Shown: positions 20,947 to 34,654, counted from the stretch's first letter. The stretch is 64,000 nucleotides of DNA from Pyronema omphalodes (GCA_024516155.1 JAJJXM010000032.1:248001-312000); one strand, 5' to 3'. The notes: generated by a model from the sequence alone, not told the origin. Numbers and translations: made by a program.

Positions 20947-23900
20947 TGCAGCAAATGCGAATGCGAATCTGGAATCCGAGTCCGAATCCGAATGCGTAGC
21001 TGGTTGATGTCGTAGGGTGTTTGGTGCTGAAACGTTGTTGAAGTGTTGCTGAAGTGAATGATCAGTGATCAGTGATCACAGACAGAACTGAGGTGATGGC
21101 AAGCGGCACCCAAAACCGCACCGCCCACCCTGTCAAGTCCCAGTTACACGCCAGCAAAAGTTAGTTTAGTTAGGCGTTTGATGATTAATTCTGCAGGGTT
21201 CTGATGGCTAGCTTAATAGGGTAAGCGCAAGTGTGGGGCGACCAACACTGCGACGGCTTAACTCGTGACTTGACTAAGGTCTGCCCGAGGACTACCTGAG
21301 GTCTGAGTGAGGACTGTCTGGACTGCCTGGCCCGAAGATCAAAGTATAGATATATATCAAAACAAAATCGTTCAAAGATTAAGAAACCAAGAAGCTAAGT
21401 GGCGTATGTTTCTTATAATAATAATTAAAAAAAAAGAAAAAAAAAGAAAAAAAAGAAAGAGTACTCACAACACCTTGATGCCATTTTTTACAACAAAAAA
21501 CCAGCCTCAAAAGCCAATAATTCCGAAATAATCATCATCATCATCATCAACATCTTTATCCAATCCATGCAATAAAAACCAAGCTCACTGTGAAATGTAA
21601 ACAATATGTTGTACAGTTTGACCGTAATTCTAGTATACGTGACTATCTCTTGAATCATCTATTACTCTGTCATCAGTGAAACATGAACAGCGAAGAATGG
21701 ACAACAAATAGTTAACCATAAACAGTAAACAACGACACATCATCATCCCACCACAACCCAGACTGAAGTCCTGAGGTGAGAAAAAATTAAAATTCCCATC
21801 CATCAACATCTCCAAATGAAAAATTCCCCAAAAAATCAAAATCCCAACCCCGTAACTTCCTAGCTAGCTTTGTAGCCTGCAAACACCGACAAAAACACCC
21901 CTCATTTTTGACTTCTAACAACGTTCATACATATTGGTAAGAGATATAAAGATGAGCTAAAATACATTGGGATTTTGTATTTGTCTGTATCTATATCTAT
22001 ATCTGTTATGTTGATTTTATACAATCCACAATCCACAAACTTATAACTCATAACACCTGACTCCTAACTGCTAACTGATAACTCCTGGCTGCTAATTCCT
22101 AACTCATAACTCCTACAACATGAGCTTAGGTTTCTAAAATGACATATGAAATACAACGACATACGATATACGACATACAATGGTATATAATGACATAAGA
22201 CTACATACGAAGAATATGAAGAAATACGAAGAAATACGAAGAAATACTGCCGCCTCCCATGGGCCATACATGCATTATACTAATCTTCAAATACCAATAC
22301 AATAAGTTCCAAAATCCAAGCCCCAACAAACAAAAGCTAATAACCAAACCCCCACGACCAAACGGCTAATATAAAAACACAACAACAACAACAACCAATA
22401 TACACACCAGCACTGTTTTTTTTTTATTAATGCAATATATGCATATATATATACCGATTCTTAGATTCTTGGATTCTTAGATTCTTAGATTCTTAGATTC
22501 TATGTTTCTAATCTATACTTAGGGTAATCCGTCTTTAATCCGTCTTTAATCCGTCTCAAATCCGTCTCAAAACCACCATTAAAAAACCAGCTCCAAACCA
22601 GCTCCAAAACCATCATAAAAATCCGTCTCAAATCCGCTCCAAACCAGCTCCAAAACCAGCATCAAACCAGCATCAAAACCAGCCCCAAAAACCAGCTTCA
22701 GAACCGGCTCCAAAACCGGTATCAAAAACAAGCTTCACGAAGAAAGCAAGGAAGTTATATTATATTATGATGATTGATGATTGATGATTGATGACTGATG
22801 ACTGATGACTGATGATTGGTGACTGATTCCTCGTGAGTCGTGGTATAACGATAGGCAGAAGCATAACCATAAGCATAACCATAAGCATAACCATAACCAT
22901 AACCATAGGCACAAAACCAGAAAACAGGAAAACAGGAAAACAGGAAAACAGGAAAACCAGAAAACCAGAAAACAGGAAAACCAGAAAACTAGCAGCATCA
23001 ACTAAACACCAGCAGCAGCATCAACTAAACACCAGCACCAGCAAAACAGCAGCAGCAGCAGCACCAGCTAAAAACCAGCAGCATCTACACCATCTACATC
23101 CAAAGTTCCCAACAGCATCATCTACACCAAGTACCAAGTACCAACCAAAAACCCTCCGTAAACCCTATCATCAAGTATCAGGTATCAGGTATCAGGTATC
23201 AAAGCAGTATCAGGTATCATAATCTATAAACCAGTATCAGGTATCAAACCAGTTAACAGTTAACATTCAACAACGAAAAAATGAGCGGTATGAATAACAA
23301 CAACGATATCAACAATAACGATGATAATGATGATAATGATGATGAATAAGAACAACGATAAAAACAATAAAAACAATAAAAACAATAAAGACCCCAAGTC
23401 AAGCTTCAATCATCAATCATCAAGCTACAAGCTACAGTCTTCAAGCTACAAGCTACAGTCTTCAAGTTACTATCCTCAAACTACATACAACGCACAATCC
23501 CTCCACAATCACAAATCACAACCATAACCACATCCATAATCACATCCATAATCACATCCATAATCACATGCATAATCACAACCATAATCACATCCATAAT
23601 CACATCCATAACCACATCCATAGAACACACACACACACACGATTCTCATAAAAAAAAAAAAACTATATAAAAAAAACTTTAAAAAACAACAAACACAAAA
23701 AAAAAAAACTCCCTAAAAACGCCACCATCTCGCTAACTAATGCTCTGCAAAAAAGGCAAAAAAAGAAAAAGGATATAAAAAAAAGGAGTTAAAAAAAGCA
23801 AAAGCAAAAACAGCAGGGAAAAAAAAAAGAATAAATAACAATAACGATAACGATAACAATAACAATACCATATCACAAGATTTGTGAATCCTATGAACCC

Positions 23901-24045
23901 TCTAGTGTGACCACAATAAGGAACTAAAACTATCGCTTGCTTTGACTTGCTGCTTTGCCTTGCCTTGCTTTGCGTCGCTTCGCTTTGCCTTGCTGCTTTG
24001 CTATTATATCTATACACGCTTCCCAATCATTTCTCATATTCCTAA
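20947..24045. other. Intergenic: FN3 promoter, then long simple-sequence tract
   Basis: 20947-21300 is the upstream region of the FN3 gene (GAATCCGAGTCCGAATCC repeats, GATCAGTGATCAGTGATC). From 21420 to 23900 the sequence is strikingly simple: A-rich with CATCAT, GATGATT, CATAAC, AAACCAGC, GGTATCA and ACAGGAA runs, and (CA) at about 23627-23639. This is mainly the 3' flank of the Vac7 gene. Apparent reading frames are translations of these repeats. Confidence 0.6.
22440..23870. repeat. Complex microsatellite tract
   Basis: Successive blocks of GATTCTTA, AATCCGTCT, AAACCAGCTCC, TGATGAT/GACTGATGA, CATAAGCATAAC, AAACAGGAA/AAACCAGAA, CAGCAG, AGGTATC, TGATGATAA, AATAAAAAC, AAGCTACA and ATCACATCCATA. 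Each block has its own period, suggesting repeated slippage rather than one satellite. Confidence 0.85.
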
Positions 24046-26959
24046 TCATAAATCGTATCCTTCTGATCGCCTCTTATTGACTGCTTTAGTTCCTCGGAGG
24101 TTTCCAGAGTTATCCTCCGCGTCCTCCACATCTTCTGTATCCTCCGTATCCTTGAGTTTCCTCTTTCCATTATCCATCCCATCCATCCCGTCTATTTCCC
24201 CAATCCCCGCCATATCCCTCTTCCTGGCTTGATCCATTCCCACTACCATACCTCTCTTTCCAACCCTCCAGACCGTCCCACCCCCCTCTCCAAGTTCCGG
24301 ATGAATAACCACACTTCCGGCCACAGGAGCAGTTCTAATCCTTCCACTCAAAGGTAACTGATACTTCAACACACCTCTAACAATCAATTCAAACGGATGG
24401 AGGAGTACTCTCTCCCAACGTTCCGTTCCATTAGTTTCCGTTTTATTCCCTGGTTTCGGCAGCCTTAGTTCCCCGATCGAAACCGATGGTTGACGACGGA
24501 TAGGTGAAGGTTCGAACGTAAGGACCGAATCGAAAGAGAATATACGACCAAGAAGCATTGTTTCGCTTTCTGGTTCGTCGGGGGTAGGGGAACCAGGGGA
24601 ACCAGGAGGGGGGTCGGTGCCTTCGTCTACTCCTTCCAGGATATGCTGGATGCTGCGGACAACAGCGGGAGGGTAGCGACGGGTTAGGGTGCCTAGGAGA
24701 ATTTCGTCTGAGGAGGTGAAGAGAGAGGGGTTGGAAGGAATAGGATCGGCTTTAGGAGGGTCGGTGGGGTCGACTGGTTGGACTGGTTTGTCGGTATCGC
24801 CATCGCCGCCTTTGTCACCGTCTTTATCTCCTCCCTTGTCCCCATCCTTTCCATCACCGCCCTTACCGCCCTTACCGCCATCGCCTCCATCCCCATCCCC
24901 GTCCCCATCTCTAATATGCGAACTCTTGGCAAAGATATTAATATCCATACTACCAACTGTAACTGCAATCGCATTCGGATTCATAGCCTCCACCACAAGG
25001 TCCAACATAATTTCCTGTTTACTGACTAAAACATCTGTAACATTCAACACCCTGACTCCTTGTAACGCATTCGTAGTTGCGACCAAGAAACCTCCTACTC
25101 CTGTCAGGATAAGCATTATAGCTATGATGGCTACTATACAACCGGCATAGGTGCGAATCCAACCACGTCGACGGGCGTTGTATTCCATTTGTCTTAGAGA
25201 CCCATTTGGAGGACGACCTGCACGTCGCCGAGATCGTGGGACCATCAGCGGTGTGTGTTCATCGTCGCCGTTTTCTACATCCGCTTCATAAACCCTCGTC
25301 CGTGGTGATCTCTTACCCCCAGCTGTGTTGCCATTTCGGAAGGCACTAAGCTTAGGAGATGGAGGACGAGATGATTGCCGGGACGAGATGAAAGAGCTGG
25401 CTGCGTTCCGTAAAGAGGTGGTGGATCGGTGTGCAGCACGGTTAAATGGGTCTTCCGAAAGTAAGGAGCGGTGACCGTTGTGATGACGTCGACCCACACC
25501 GTGTTCTCTCGAACTACCAGCTCCGCCGTTGTGGTCACTGGATACTCCATCTCCTCCTAGGTCTTTGTTGTTATTGACAAACTTCATACCTTTCCGGCCT
25601 GTGCTATTAGCGCCGCCCATATTGTCTATCAGCGGGAGTCTTTGGCCGCGGTGATCAGGACCGATAGAGGTTGCACTTGGAGTTCTAGAATGGAAGCGGG
25701 TTGAAGGACGATGGTGAAGAGTATGTGTCGAATCGGGTGGGTTAGATTCATAAACAAAGGTTTCTGCGGAATCATCAGAGTCATTGTCTCTATGTTCATC
25801 TATTGCGTCGGCGACTTTTGCGGCAAAGATATCGGCTTTGCTTGAAGCTGGGCGAACTATTGATTAACATTATTATGGGAATTCTCAAAATGAACGCTGG
25901 AAACTCACGGTTTGATGGTCCCATAGCAGAGGACTTTTTCAAGGTCCTTTTCCTCTCCCGCCGTGGAGCTTTGATTGTATCAGTGCTCTTCTTGCTGCGG
26001 AGACTGGTTGTTCCTGCTGGTCCGACATTTCCAAGCCCAACTTGAGGAACTGAGCTCACAGTCTCAGTCTCGACTGTCATGACTTTTGAGGTATCCTTTC
26101 CAGTGACTGTTGGTCGTCTACCAAATGGTCTAGCTGGTGGGGGAGCTCTGTAGCTCGACGTCGGTGTCTTGTCGTCGGTCCTATATCCCGATTCCGATTC
26201 CGACTCTGCAGTTGACATTGGAGCAATGGAAGAGGATACAGAATCTCTCCGTCCACCTTGCCTCGTAATTGTCGAAGCCGAGTCATCGTCATCGTCCTCT
26301 TCTGGGATATTGTCAGAGCTTGATACTCTCCGTATCAAAGAAGCTACCGTTCCCTCCAGAGACCTCAAGGTCATACCGATGGCAGGTGTCGTAGGAAGGC
26401 TGCTTTCGATGACGGTCTCCAACGCGGTTGAAGAGTTACTTCTTGTTGGTGTCTTCATAGGCTCATTCGCTTCTGATTGGTCACTGTCGTCTGGGCGAGC
26501 GGTACTTGGTGATGGTGGTACCGATGGCAAGTTCTTTTTGCGTGGAGAAGGTGGGAGCTGTCGACCTTCAGGGGGAGGGGTCTGAGAAATTGTTAAACGA
26601 GGGGTTGTATGTACAGCGCTGTAGGAATTGTTCGCTGGCGGTTGAGCGGCACGAGGTTGTTGCAGGTCAGCGTGAGAGGATGATGGTTTGACTGAGCGTG
26701 CCAATGCTTGGACAGGCCTTGAACCAGTAACCGATCTGGTGGGAGAAGAGTCTCGAGCGGGCCTTGACGGGCGAGTGTTGGGAGCTTTTCTTTTAACTTT
26801 TCCAATATTGCTTTGGGGCGTAGTTCTCTCTACACTAGCTGAAGACACGTCCCTATGACTCGGGGAGGGAGCTCCCTGTCCTTTGGAAGTATTCCCATGG
26901 CGGTCACCGCTCCTAGTATAGGCAGAGTCTCCCCCTCCATTTTCTGCGGTAATACTCAT
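24046..26959 (-). CDS. VAC7: Vac7-type vacuolar membrane protein
   Basis: Vac7 stimulates the Fab1 PI3P 5-kinase and so controls PI(3,5)P2 and vacuole size. Two exons: 26959-25909 and 25856-24046, with a 52-nt intron (donor GTGAGT, acceptor CAATAG), giving 953 residues. The splice creates the conserved block SSKADIFAAKVADAI and then ETFVYESNPP, typical of fungal Vac7. The N-terminal ~430 residues are Ser/Thr/Pro-rich and disordered. A transmembrane helix (about 588-613, AGCIVAIIAIMLILTGVGGF) is followed by the lumenal domain with VRVLNVTDVLVSKQEI and NPNAIAVTVG. An Asp/Gly/Lys-rich insert follows this block, then DEILLG. I chose the ATG at 26959 (MSITAENGG); the frame stays open upstream but without an earlier ATG I trust. 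The identification is from remembered family features, not a search. Confidence 0.88.
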
Positions 26960-29900
26960 TCCTTCGTCAGGTGAGATAGCCGATGAGGAGGGATATTCCT
27001 GAGCGTGGAGAATTCGATGGGCGCACCCAATGGATGCTTTGACGCAAGGGCACAACTGCGGTGTGCTTGATGTAGGTGCTACTCCAGCTATGAGTGGCTC
27101 TCCTGTTCTCTCCGGCAGTGCAGTTGAGCTTTGCTAGTTGCCGCCTCGGTGGCCTCGCAGCGTGGGGGGGGGGGGGGGGGGGGGAGGAAGGATGGGCAGC
27201 AGCAAGCTTTCGGGTGTGTAGAAGTTTCGTTTCTTTAGCGGTGTCGGGGATGAGTGCTCGGGGTATGCGGCCTTTCGTGAGTTGGCAAGTCGAAGTTGAA
27301 CAAGTGGACGAGGGTAGGAATGTATTGGGTGTGCACCAATGCCGTGTTGTGTTGTTCTGTACTGTTCTGGGGTAGTTCGGAAACGCAACCACTCGGCTGA
27401 TATGACGACGATGCAGGTTGGGGCGAGCCAAGCACTTTGTGGTTGTTTACTCGAACTTATGCAGCGTTGGGCAGCAGCGGCATAGGACGACGGCGGAGAG
27501 GATAAAAGATGAGCAGTCAGTCGACTCGGGGAGGATTTTGGAGTGTGGTTGAATGATTTATCGAGCGATCACTGGCGGGAATTGCTGGCAGAATGCGGTG
27601 AGTGGATGAGGAGAGTTTGAAGAGTTGGTGAGCAGTGAGTGGAGGGCAGTGGGTGAGTTGTGAGTGGTGAGCAGTGAGCAGTGAGTGGAGACAGTGAGTG
27701 GTGGGTATGTAGTGAGCAGTGAGCAGTGAGCAGTGAGCAGTGAGCAGCGAGCAGCAGTGAATGGGTGCTGAATAGACTGGCTGGATCGATCGTTCAGTAT
27801 ACAATCTGGTGAGACGTGTGTGGACAAGTGCTGTGGTCGAGTGGCAGCCTTCAGTTGGATTCAATGTGGTAATAGTCTCGCCAGTCTTGCTCTTCGTGGT
27901 AAAGGCTTGATTCTCGTTCGACTGTCGCGTCTTTGGATATGTAGCTGAGTCTGTTCAGTCACTTTTTTCTTCTGGGGGAGGCGAGGGGATGATGCTGGGC
28001 GGGCTTGTGTCTCGCCTGTCGTCGGGAATCTGTTGGCGTGTGTTGTTCAACTGTCGTCGGGTCCTCTCTCTTTCTCTCTCTCCCTCTCTCTCTTCCTCTC
28101 GTCTATAGTGACAAGCCTCCGTCTGCTACTGCCCCTGCCCTTCCCCCAGCAACGGATGAGAGCAACGGTTAGACCAATCAAGACATTTCAATCAAGCAAA
28201 TCAAGACAACGACATCACGAAACCACGAAATCAAGACAACAAAAATCACGAGAGTGAGACACAAACAAGTAACAAGTTTTCTTCGATTCTTGTAAAATCT
28301 TCATTACAAAACTCACTTCAATTGCCGACTCGAACCGAATCCCAACTACGTACACGATCACACAAGCCATTTCAAAAAAGAAGAAGGAAAAAAAAATATA
28401 AAAAAAAAACACCACCATCTCACACGCCAGGCTACTTCGATGTGTTGGCGAGTCTGTGTGTGAAATATGCCCGACGTGCGTCGGTCCTCCGGGTTGCTGC
28501 AGCAGCACAAGGGATGCATCGTCAATTTTTTTTTTTTTTTTTTTTTTTGCTCTCTCGCGATTCTTCCCTTCTGCCATCCTTGGCATTCAACGAATGATAT
28601 GAGATACATCAATATATTCTCCTCGAGAAAATCAACACCCAATGATGACAACCGTGATGCTCCCTGTCTCTGCTGCTCGCTGCTCGCTGCTCGGGTCTGC
28701 GCCATCTGCGGGCTGGCACGCGAACCATTTGCTCGACAAACGCCTGAGAGCTCTCATTGCGTCGTTCTCATGCGCGGCGTGATACGCGACATCAGCTCAT
28801 CGGCCACTGTGATTCAGCTTCAAGGTACCGCGTCGCGGTTGGTACGCTTGATGAAAATCCACTGGTAAGCATAAGCCTCATCTGCAGAAACAAGTGTGAC
28901 GACAAAGAAACACAGTGATCAGCTGCTTCGGGAGTAACTGAGTTTCTCTGGCTGCGGACAGGCTGTGTGGGATCGATCCTCTGGCAACGGGCAGCTTTCC
29001 TGTGTTCCGTTCCAAAACAGGTTCCTCGAGATGCGTTCGTCGAGCTAAAAGGGTAAGTTGGCCACTTTGGGGGTAGTCTCATCACGAAGAAAGAGCTTAG
29101 GATTTGCGGGGTCATGGTGATGCTGGAGAAGCCGGATTTTTGTTTCTTTTCTTCTAGAAGATTTGATAAAGTTGAAGCTGAAGATTGTCGTTTTTATCTT
29201 CTGAAAATTCTGATACAAGTCTCAGTCATCATTATGCTCTCCCAAAAGGGTTTGTATGTACCCACTTCTTAACCCTATTTCCCGGAATGAATAACTTTGA
29301 CAGGCCGGGGTAAGTCGGAGTGGATACAGTTACCCACCGTCTGCAACAAGCCGTATCTGACATTACCCTATCGACTGAGTTGATGCTGAATGATAACCCC
29401 CGAGAAGAAACATCGTCGGGGAAGCCAAGAAGAAGCACCTCACTTGCTGCATAAGTCTTGGCATTTCGATCTGGCGTGAGCCACTTCGTCGACCAGTAAT
29501 GAGAAGAGTGCCCAACCCCCGTGATAACCACTGAACTCTTAATCAAGACACAATCCCATTTGTCGAGCGGCTGTATCAACAAATCGCGTGCAAAAGAAAC
29601 AAAGTCTCTGAAATATCGCCGGAATGGGTCAAGAGCGTCGTATTTCCCATCTGTGTAAGCTTCGACGCGTCAGATTTTCCGTGTCAGACGCGCGACAGCT
29701 GCAACGACGGTGTTGTTTATTTTAACCATCCGACGATCTCACATTGAAAATGAAAAGATTCGACTTGAACCACAAGCAGAACTATCGTTCTTCCTTGAAC
29801 CTTAAAAAACCACTCCACAAATGAATAAATCCACAAAATAACCAAAGTAAACACCAAAAATAAACAAAATCAACCCTCTTCATCTGCACTGCCCAGTCTT

Positions 29901-30327
29901 TTGACGGCGGCTCTTTCGGGTTAGCCTCCTTGCATCGCTGCGTTAGCCTTCCCACACTTGGCTGCTCTTGCAAATCTTAGTGGCGGTGGTCGAGGCTCCT
30001 GCGGAAACCAAACCCGTCCCGTAACAGTTCGATCTCATCAACCACAGAACCCGAAAGCACGACCAGGCACAAACCATAGGGACATAAGAAGATCCGCGAA
30101 ACAATCCGACACCCGCACAAAGACCTGTCCCGCGAGGCCGGAAGTTGGAAGGTCTGAGCCTCGCCAAAGCATCGCCAGAAAGCACTTGCATTACAGCCAG
30201 CCACGCCAAAAGCGAGACACGCAACACGCGAGTTCAACAAGCTCGACATTGCCTGAGGGAGGGGACTATCGCCGTCATTTAGCATCCCCGCCTACTTCAG
30301 ACCGCGACGTGCGATTGCGGCTGCCAG
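26960..30327. other. 3.4-kb divergent intergenic region (Vac7 / Wee1)
   Basis: Upstream region of both the minus-strand Vac7 gene and the plus-strand kinase. It holds a 21-nt G run (27164-27184), a GAGCAGT minisatellite (27610-27760), a CT-rich tract (28060-28103) and an 18-20-nt T run (about 28530-28549). CT tracts are common just upstream of fungal transcription starts. Reading frames of about 100-150 codons occur (for example 28792-29115 and 29232-29582 on the minus strand), but I recognise nothing in them. Confidence 0.5.
27600..27760. repeat. GAGCAGT minisatellite
   Basis: A 7-bp word (AGTGAGC / GTGAGTG variants) repeats with interruptions, most regular at about 27715-27750, in the upstream region of Vac7. 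Confidence 0.8.
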
Positions 30328-33253
30328 ATGGTTACATCCTTCTCACCTCGTCGCCACCACGGCGAACCTTCAAACCTATTCTCTCCGCCAACCACTTCAC
30401 CGTCACAGTGCACCGCTTTCGCCCGTAACATTCAACCCGCCGCCCCAAAGACAAGATCTGCTGCTAGAAGGTCGCCGCGCTCGCCCCACGAACCCCGCGC
30501 ACATAGCCCCACCAAAGTACCCTTTTTGCTCACAGCAGGAAACAGTATGAATATGCGATCCGAATCTACAAGTCCCCACGAGAGTCCCCTACGAGATGCG
30601 ACCGCGCGCACAACACTATGTCCAGATCCCGCGATACGACCCGGCGGAACAAGTCCCCTCAAACGAAGCGATACAATGAGGGGCATGGATGAAGCCAGTC
30701 GTGGTTCACCTGTCGCCAAGCGTCGAAATTCACAATTCTGTTCGTTGAGCAGTGGTCAACCACCAATATTTGGATCACCGTCGGTGGGGGCGAGTACAAA
30801 ACGCACTGGGATTAAGAGGTCCAGTGTCTTTGATAAGCCTACTCACCTACGTCGTTCTTTACCTCGAAGTTCACTCATGGACCTGTCATCATCCGAACCA
30901 ACTTCGAAAATGCGGCGCGTGACTTCGGTGGAGAACTTCCTTGGTCCACCTCGCGACTCACCTTTTACAACCAAGAAGGCACCACTACCAAATCCTTCGA
31001 TGCATCCACATCCGCTATCGAGACCTGCTTTTGGAGCACCACGGCAGATACACAAGTTGGCCGCAGAGGAGAACGACTGGATGACACCGCAAAACTACAA
31101 GTCAGCAAAGCCAAATATCCTTGCCTTCCACTCAACCGGCTTTGTACAAAAGCGAGGACGGGCTCTAGACAAGGACAATGGACACCAACCAGATACGCCG
31201 TGTAAACGACCCGCGGGTCCATTACCTGGATCTGCCTTCCATGTGAGCAGTAAGGTGGGGAGCAAAATTCCAATGGCCGACCTGGGTAGCCCGTCGACAC
31301 CGGTTCCCCTCATTAACCAACCTGGCCCCTCACTTCTGAATCGCCGAAATAGTACAGGCAGTAATGTTGGGTCTGATTACGACTGCACTCAGTCAACTAT
31401 GGACTATACCCTTCCACCTACTCCCACCAAGAAACCGGCAAACGACTTTGACGACGACAGTGTTTTTATGACGAATAAACGGTTACGGCCTGAGGACCAT
31501 GGTATGCCAACAACTCCAAGGCACCACATGGAAATACTGACAACAACGGCAGCGTCGTTGGCCGCTGAATCTCGAGTAGCTACAGCAAGCCCTAGAACTC
31601 CTAAATGTGACGTTCAACCCCCGGATCCAAGCAGTTTATCAATATCTGGCAAAACTCAACATTACAACCCTTTATCATTTGAAGCTGCTTCGACCCCTAC
31701 TAATTGTGTTACACCCACACGGGATTTTGCACACTCGGCATTAGTAGCCCGACATAGTTCACCACCTTTTGGTGACCATTTCATCACCGAAGATGGAATG
31801 AGTTTATTTTCGAAATTTTCGGATGTCAAACATATCGGATCTGGCGAATTTTCAGAAGTTTATAAGGTTGCAGAGAAATCTCGTGGATATTCAAGACAGT
31901 TGTTTACGCCTGGACGATCCTCGGAATCTGGATTTTCTTCTTCACCAAGCCATGTTTCTGTTGCACCACAAATTTACGCAGTAAAACGAGCAAAGCAGAA
32001 GTTCCTAGGACCAAGAGATAGACGGGAAAAGATGCAAGAAGTACAAATTTTAAAGGAACTTGCAAATCATGATCATATCGTTTGCTACGTTGATCATTGG
32101 ATGGACGATGGTGATTACCTCTGTATACAAACCGAGTTTTGTGAAAACGGATCCTTGGATAAATTTCTCGAACTTCACGGTACAAAAGGTCGATTAGATG
32201 AATTCCGCGTCTGGAAAATATTGCTCGAACTTTGCTTGGTATGTTTCAAAACAACCCCTCCCACCCCTCATAGCTCCAGCTAACCTCTCCTAGGGTCTCG
32301 ACTACCTCCACTCGCAGTCATTCATGCATTTAGATCTCAAACCCGGCAATGTCCTAATAACCAGCACCGGATCCCTAAAACTCGGCGACTTTGGCATGGC
32401 TATGCGACATCCACCCGAATACGACTTGGAAAAAGAAGGTGATCGCGCCTACATTGCACAAGAGGTCTTAGACCGCAAACCATCTCAAAAGTCAGATATC
32501 TTCTCCCTTGGTATCTGCATTATAGAAATTGCATCCAACCAAGCATTACCACCATACGGTCTTGAATGGGAAGCATTAAGAAGAGGCGATTTAAGTGTTG
32601 CTCCTGTATTGAGTACACTTTATTCCGGGGAATTGGTACACCGAGACGATGATGGAAATCCCGTCGGAACAGAAATGCTGCCACCACCACCTCTTTTACC
32701 AAGCATCGCAGGGCTTGGAGGACACCCAGGATTACCAGCAAGACAACCACCAACCCAACGAGAAGGCCGTCTACTTCATCGTCCTAAACCAGGCCATAAA
32801 ATCGAACCACCTCTCTTCATGGCTAAAAAGGGTCTTGAAAGAATCGTTACTAAAATGATTGCAGAAAGAGTTGAGGATCGTCCTACTGCTGCGCAGTTAT
32901 TGGCTGGCGAGGAATTGGGTTGGGTTAATGCTAGAAGAAAAGCTGCTGCTACAATCTTTGAAGGATTGTGGGGTCCTGCTGGGTTAGATGCTGGAGATTT
33001 AAATCGTCGTGGTGGTGGTGGTGGTGGTGGTGGTGGAGGAGGGGGCGATTTGAATCGTGGAGGCGGAGGTGGGGGCAGAGATTCGAATCGTGGTGGAGGG
33101 GGAGATTTGAATCGTGATGGAGGAGGAGCAGGAGGTGGCGGAGCAGGTGGAAACTCGGGATCGGAAAAAAAGAAACCGATAACAAGAAGACGATTCGTGG
33201 AGAAGAAGCAAGTACAGGTACAAGTTGAGGATCATGATGATTTAGTACTCTAG
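30328..33253 (+). CDS. Wee1/Swe1-type inhibitory kinase of Cdk1
   Basis: Wee1 kinases phosphorylate the inhibitory tyrosine of Cdc2/Cdk1 and delay mitosis. Two exons, 30328-32238 and 32294-33253, are joined over a 55-nt intron (GTATGT donor, GCTAAC branch, CCTAG acceptor), giving 956 residues. The first ~490 are Ser/Pro-rich and disordered, with the ordered-looking motif EENDWMTPQNYKSAKP. The kinase domain starts near 491: glycine loop IGSGEFSEVYKV (about 502-513), lysine in YAVKRAK (about 554), HLDLKPGN catalytic loop (about 649), GDFGMA (about 668) and EGDRAY, which is characteristic of Wee1. The usual APE motif reads AQE here. The C-terminus is a Gly tract coded by GGT/GGA repeats with interspersed DLNR, then a basic end. 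The ATG at 30328 is the first good start in frame; an additional upstream exon cannot be excluded. Confidence 0.92.
33003..33150 (+). repeat. In-gene GGT/GGA repeat coding a Gly tract
   Basis: A (GGT)n microsatellite grades into an imperfect minisatellite of the type GATTTGAATCGTGGTGGAGG, coding poly-Gly with DLNR/DSNR inserts near the kinase C-terminus. Length variation between strains is likely. Confidence 0.85.
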
Positions 33254-34654
33254 GGGGGTATTTAAGTGTCTTGGAAGAGATCCGAATAGCCTGTTTTCTG
33301 TTTTTTTTAAAGGAAGGATTAAGAAGGATTAGGAGGCATAATGAAGGATTAAGATGGAGAAGATGGGAATGAGATGAGTCACTCGGAAAGAAAGGAGTTT
33401 TACTATAATAAAACAAGAAATAAGGAGTTTTAAGTCTCTAAGACAAAAGTTTCTAAGAGAAAAGTCAAAAGTCCACTATCTGTAGTTTTCTGGGTTTGTA
33501 GCAGGCATATGGCATATTGCATGTGGCGTGATAAAGTCGGTTACATCTACATGACTGTACATTATTGGTGTACAACATTTTCTATTTTCTATCTCTATTT
33601 CTATTTTCTATTTCTATTTTCTTTTTCTTTTTTTTTCTTTTTTTTTTCTCTTCTGCTACTACTTCTACTTCGACTGGTCTTGTTTTATTACTTACTACTA
33701 CTACTACGACTACTACTACTACTACTACTGTATACCACACCACAACTGTAACCAGTAATACGTAACTAACTCGGTTCTTGTATTCCTTTCGCTTGTGTAT
33801 TATAAAATGCTTTTACTTGCTTAGTTATTTTACCTTTTACCTTTTTTTTTGTTGTTTCTTCTTGTTTTTTTTCTTGTTGCCTTCTTGTTATTTTTTTTTT
33901 TTTTTTCTGTTTTGTTTTGTCTTGTTATTTTCTGTTTTTTGCTGTTTTTTGTTTTTTGTTCTTGGTTTTTGTTTACTTCTGTTGTTTTCGTTATATGCAT
34001 AAGAGTCTGTACTGGTTACTGGTTTTGTTTGCTGTACTGGTTACTGGTTTGTTGTACTGGTGGTTATTGTTTGTTGTTTGTTGTTTATAGTACCGGTTGT
34101 TTCTTTTTTTCTTTTCTTATATTTTTTTTACTGTTTTACTTCTTTTTACTGTTGTTTACTTCTTTTTTACTTCTTTTTACTGCTTTTATTTGCGGCTCCT
34201 GGTGTTTTCTAGTTCTCTGGATCTCTAGTTCTCTGGGTCTCTGGGTCTCTGGATCTCTAGTTCTCTGGGTCTCTTGTTCTCTAGTTTTTCTGCGATAAAA
34301 ATATTTTCGGTTTTTTTCATTGTTTTATTTCCTTTTTTATATCCCCTTTTTTTTTCTTTTTTTTTTCTTTTTTCTTTGTTTTGTAAAGTAAGGCGTAGGA
34401 AGGGCTTTTCTGTTTTCTGTTGACTGTTTTCTGTTTGATGTTTGATGTGGTGTCTTTTTTGTCTTTTTTGGTGTCTTTTTTGTCTTTGGGGTTTTGTATT
34501 TATTTGTTTTTTTCTTTTTGTTGGGGTGTTTATTTGGGGTTTTGGCCTTGGGTGTCTTTGGGGTCTTTGGGGTCTTTGGGGTCTTTGGGGTCTTGTATTT
34601 ATTTGCACTTTTGTTTTACTTTTTTATTTCTTTTTCTTCTTTCTTAGGGATTTT
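33254..34654. other. 3' flank of the kinase gene, T-rich simple sequence
   Basis: After the stop codon the sequence becomes increasingly T-rich, with CTATTT, TACTACTAC, TTTTTGTT, TCTGGGTCTC and GGGGTCTTT runs (33580-34640). The reading frames here are translations of these runs. It ends abruptly where the repeat unit begins near 34655. Confidence 0.7.

Noticed and set aside
22840..22990. Possible CRISPR-like array
   Set aside because: The repeats are short microsatellites without unique spacers, and the genome is eukaryotic.
22765..23222. Reading frames in the simple-sequence tract
   Set aside because: They are translations of CATAAC, AAACAGG and CAGCAG repeats and have repetitive composition only.
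29232..29582. 116-codon minus-strand frame between Vac7 and the kinase
   Set aside because: No domain, signal or conserved copy visible; frames of this length arise by chance in this region.
33509..34647. Several Phe/Leu-rich frames downstream of the kinase
   Set aside because: They translate T-rich microsatellites; the apparent membrane segments are an artefact.
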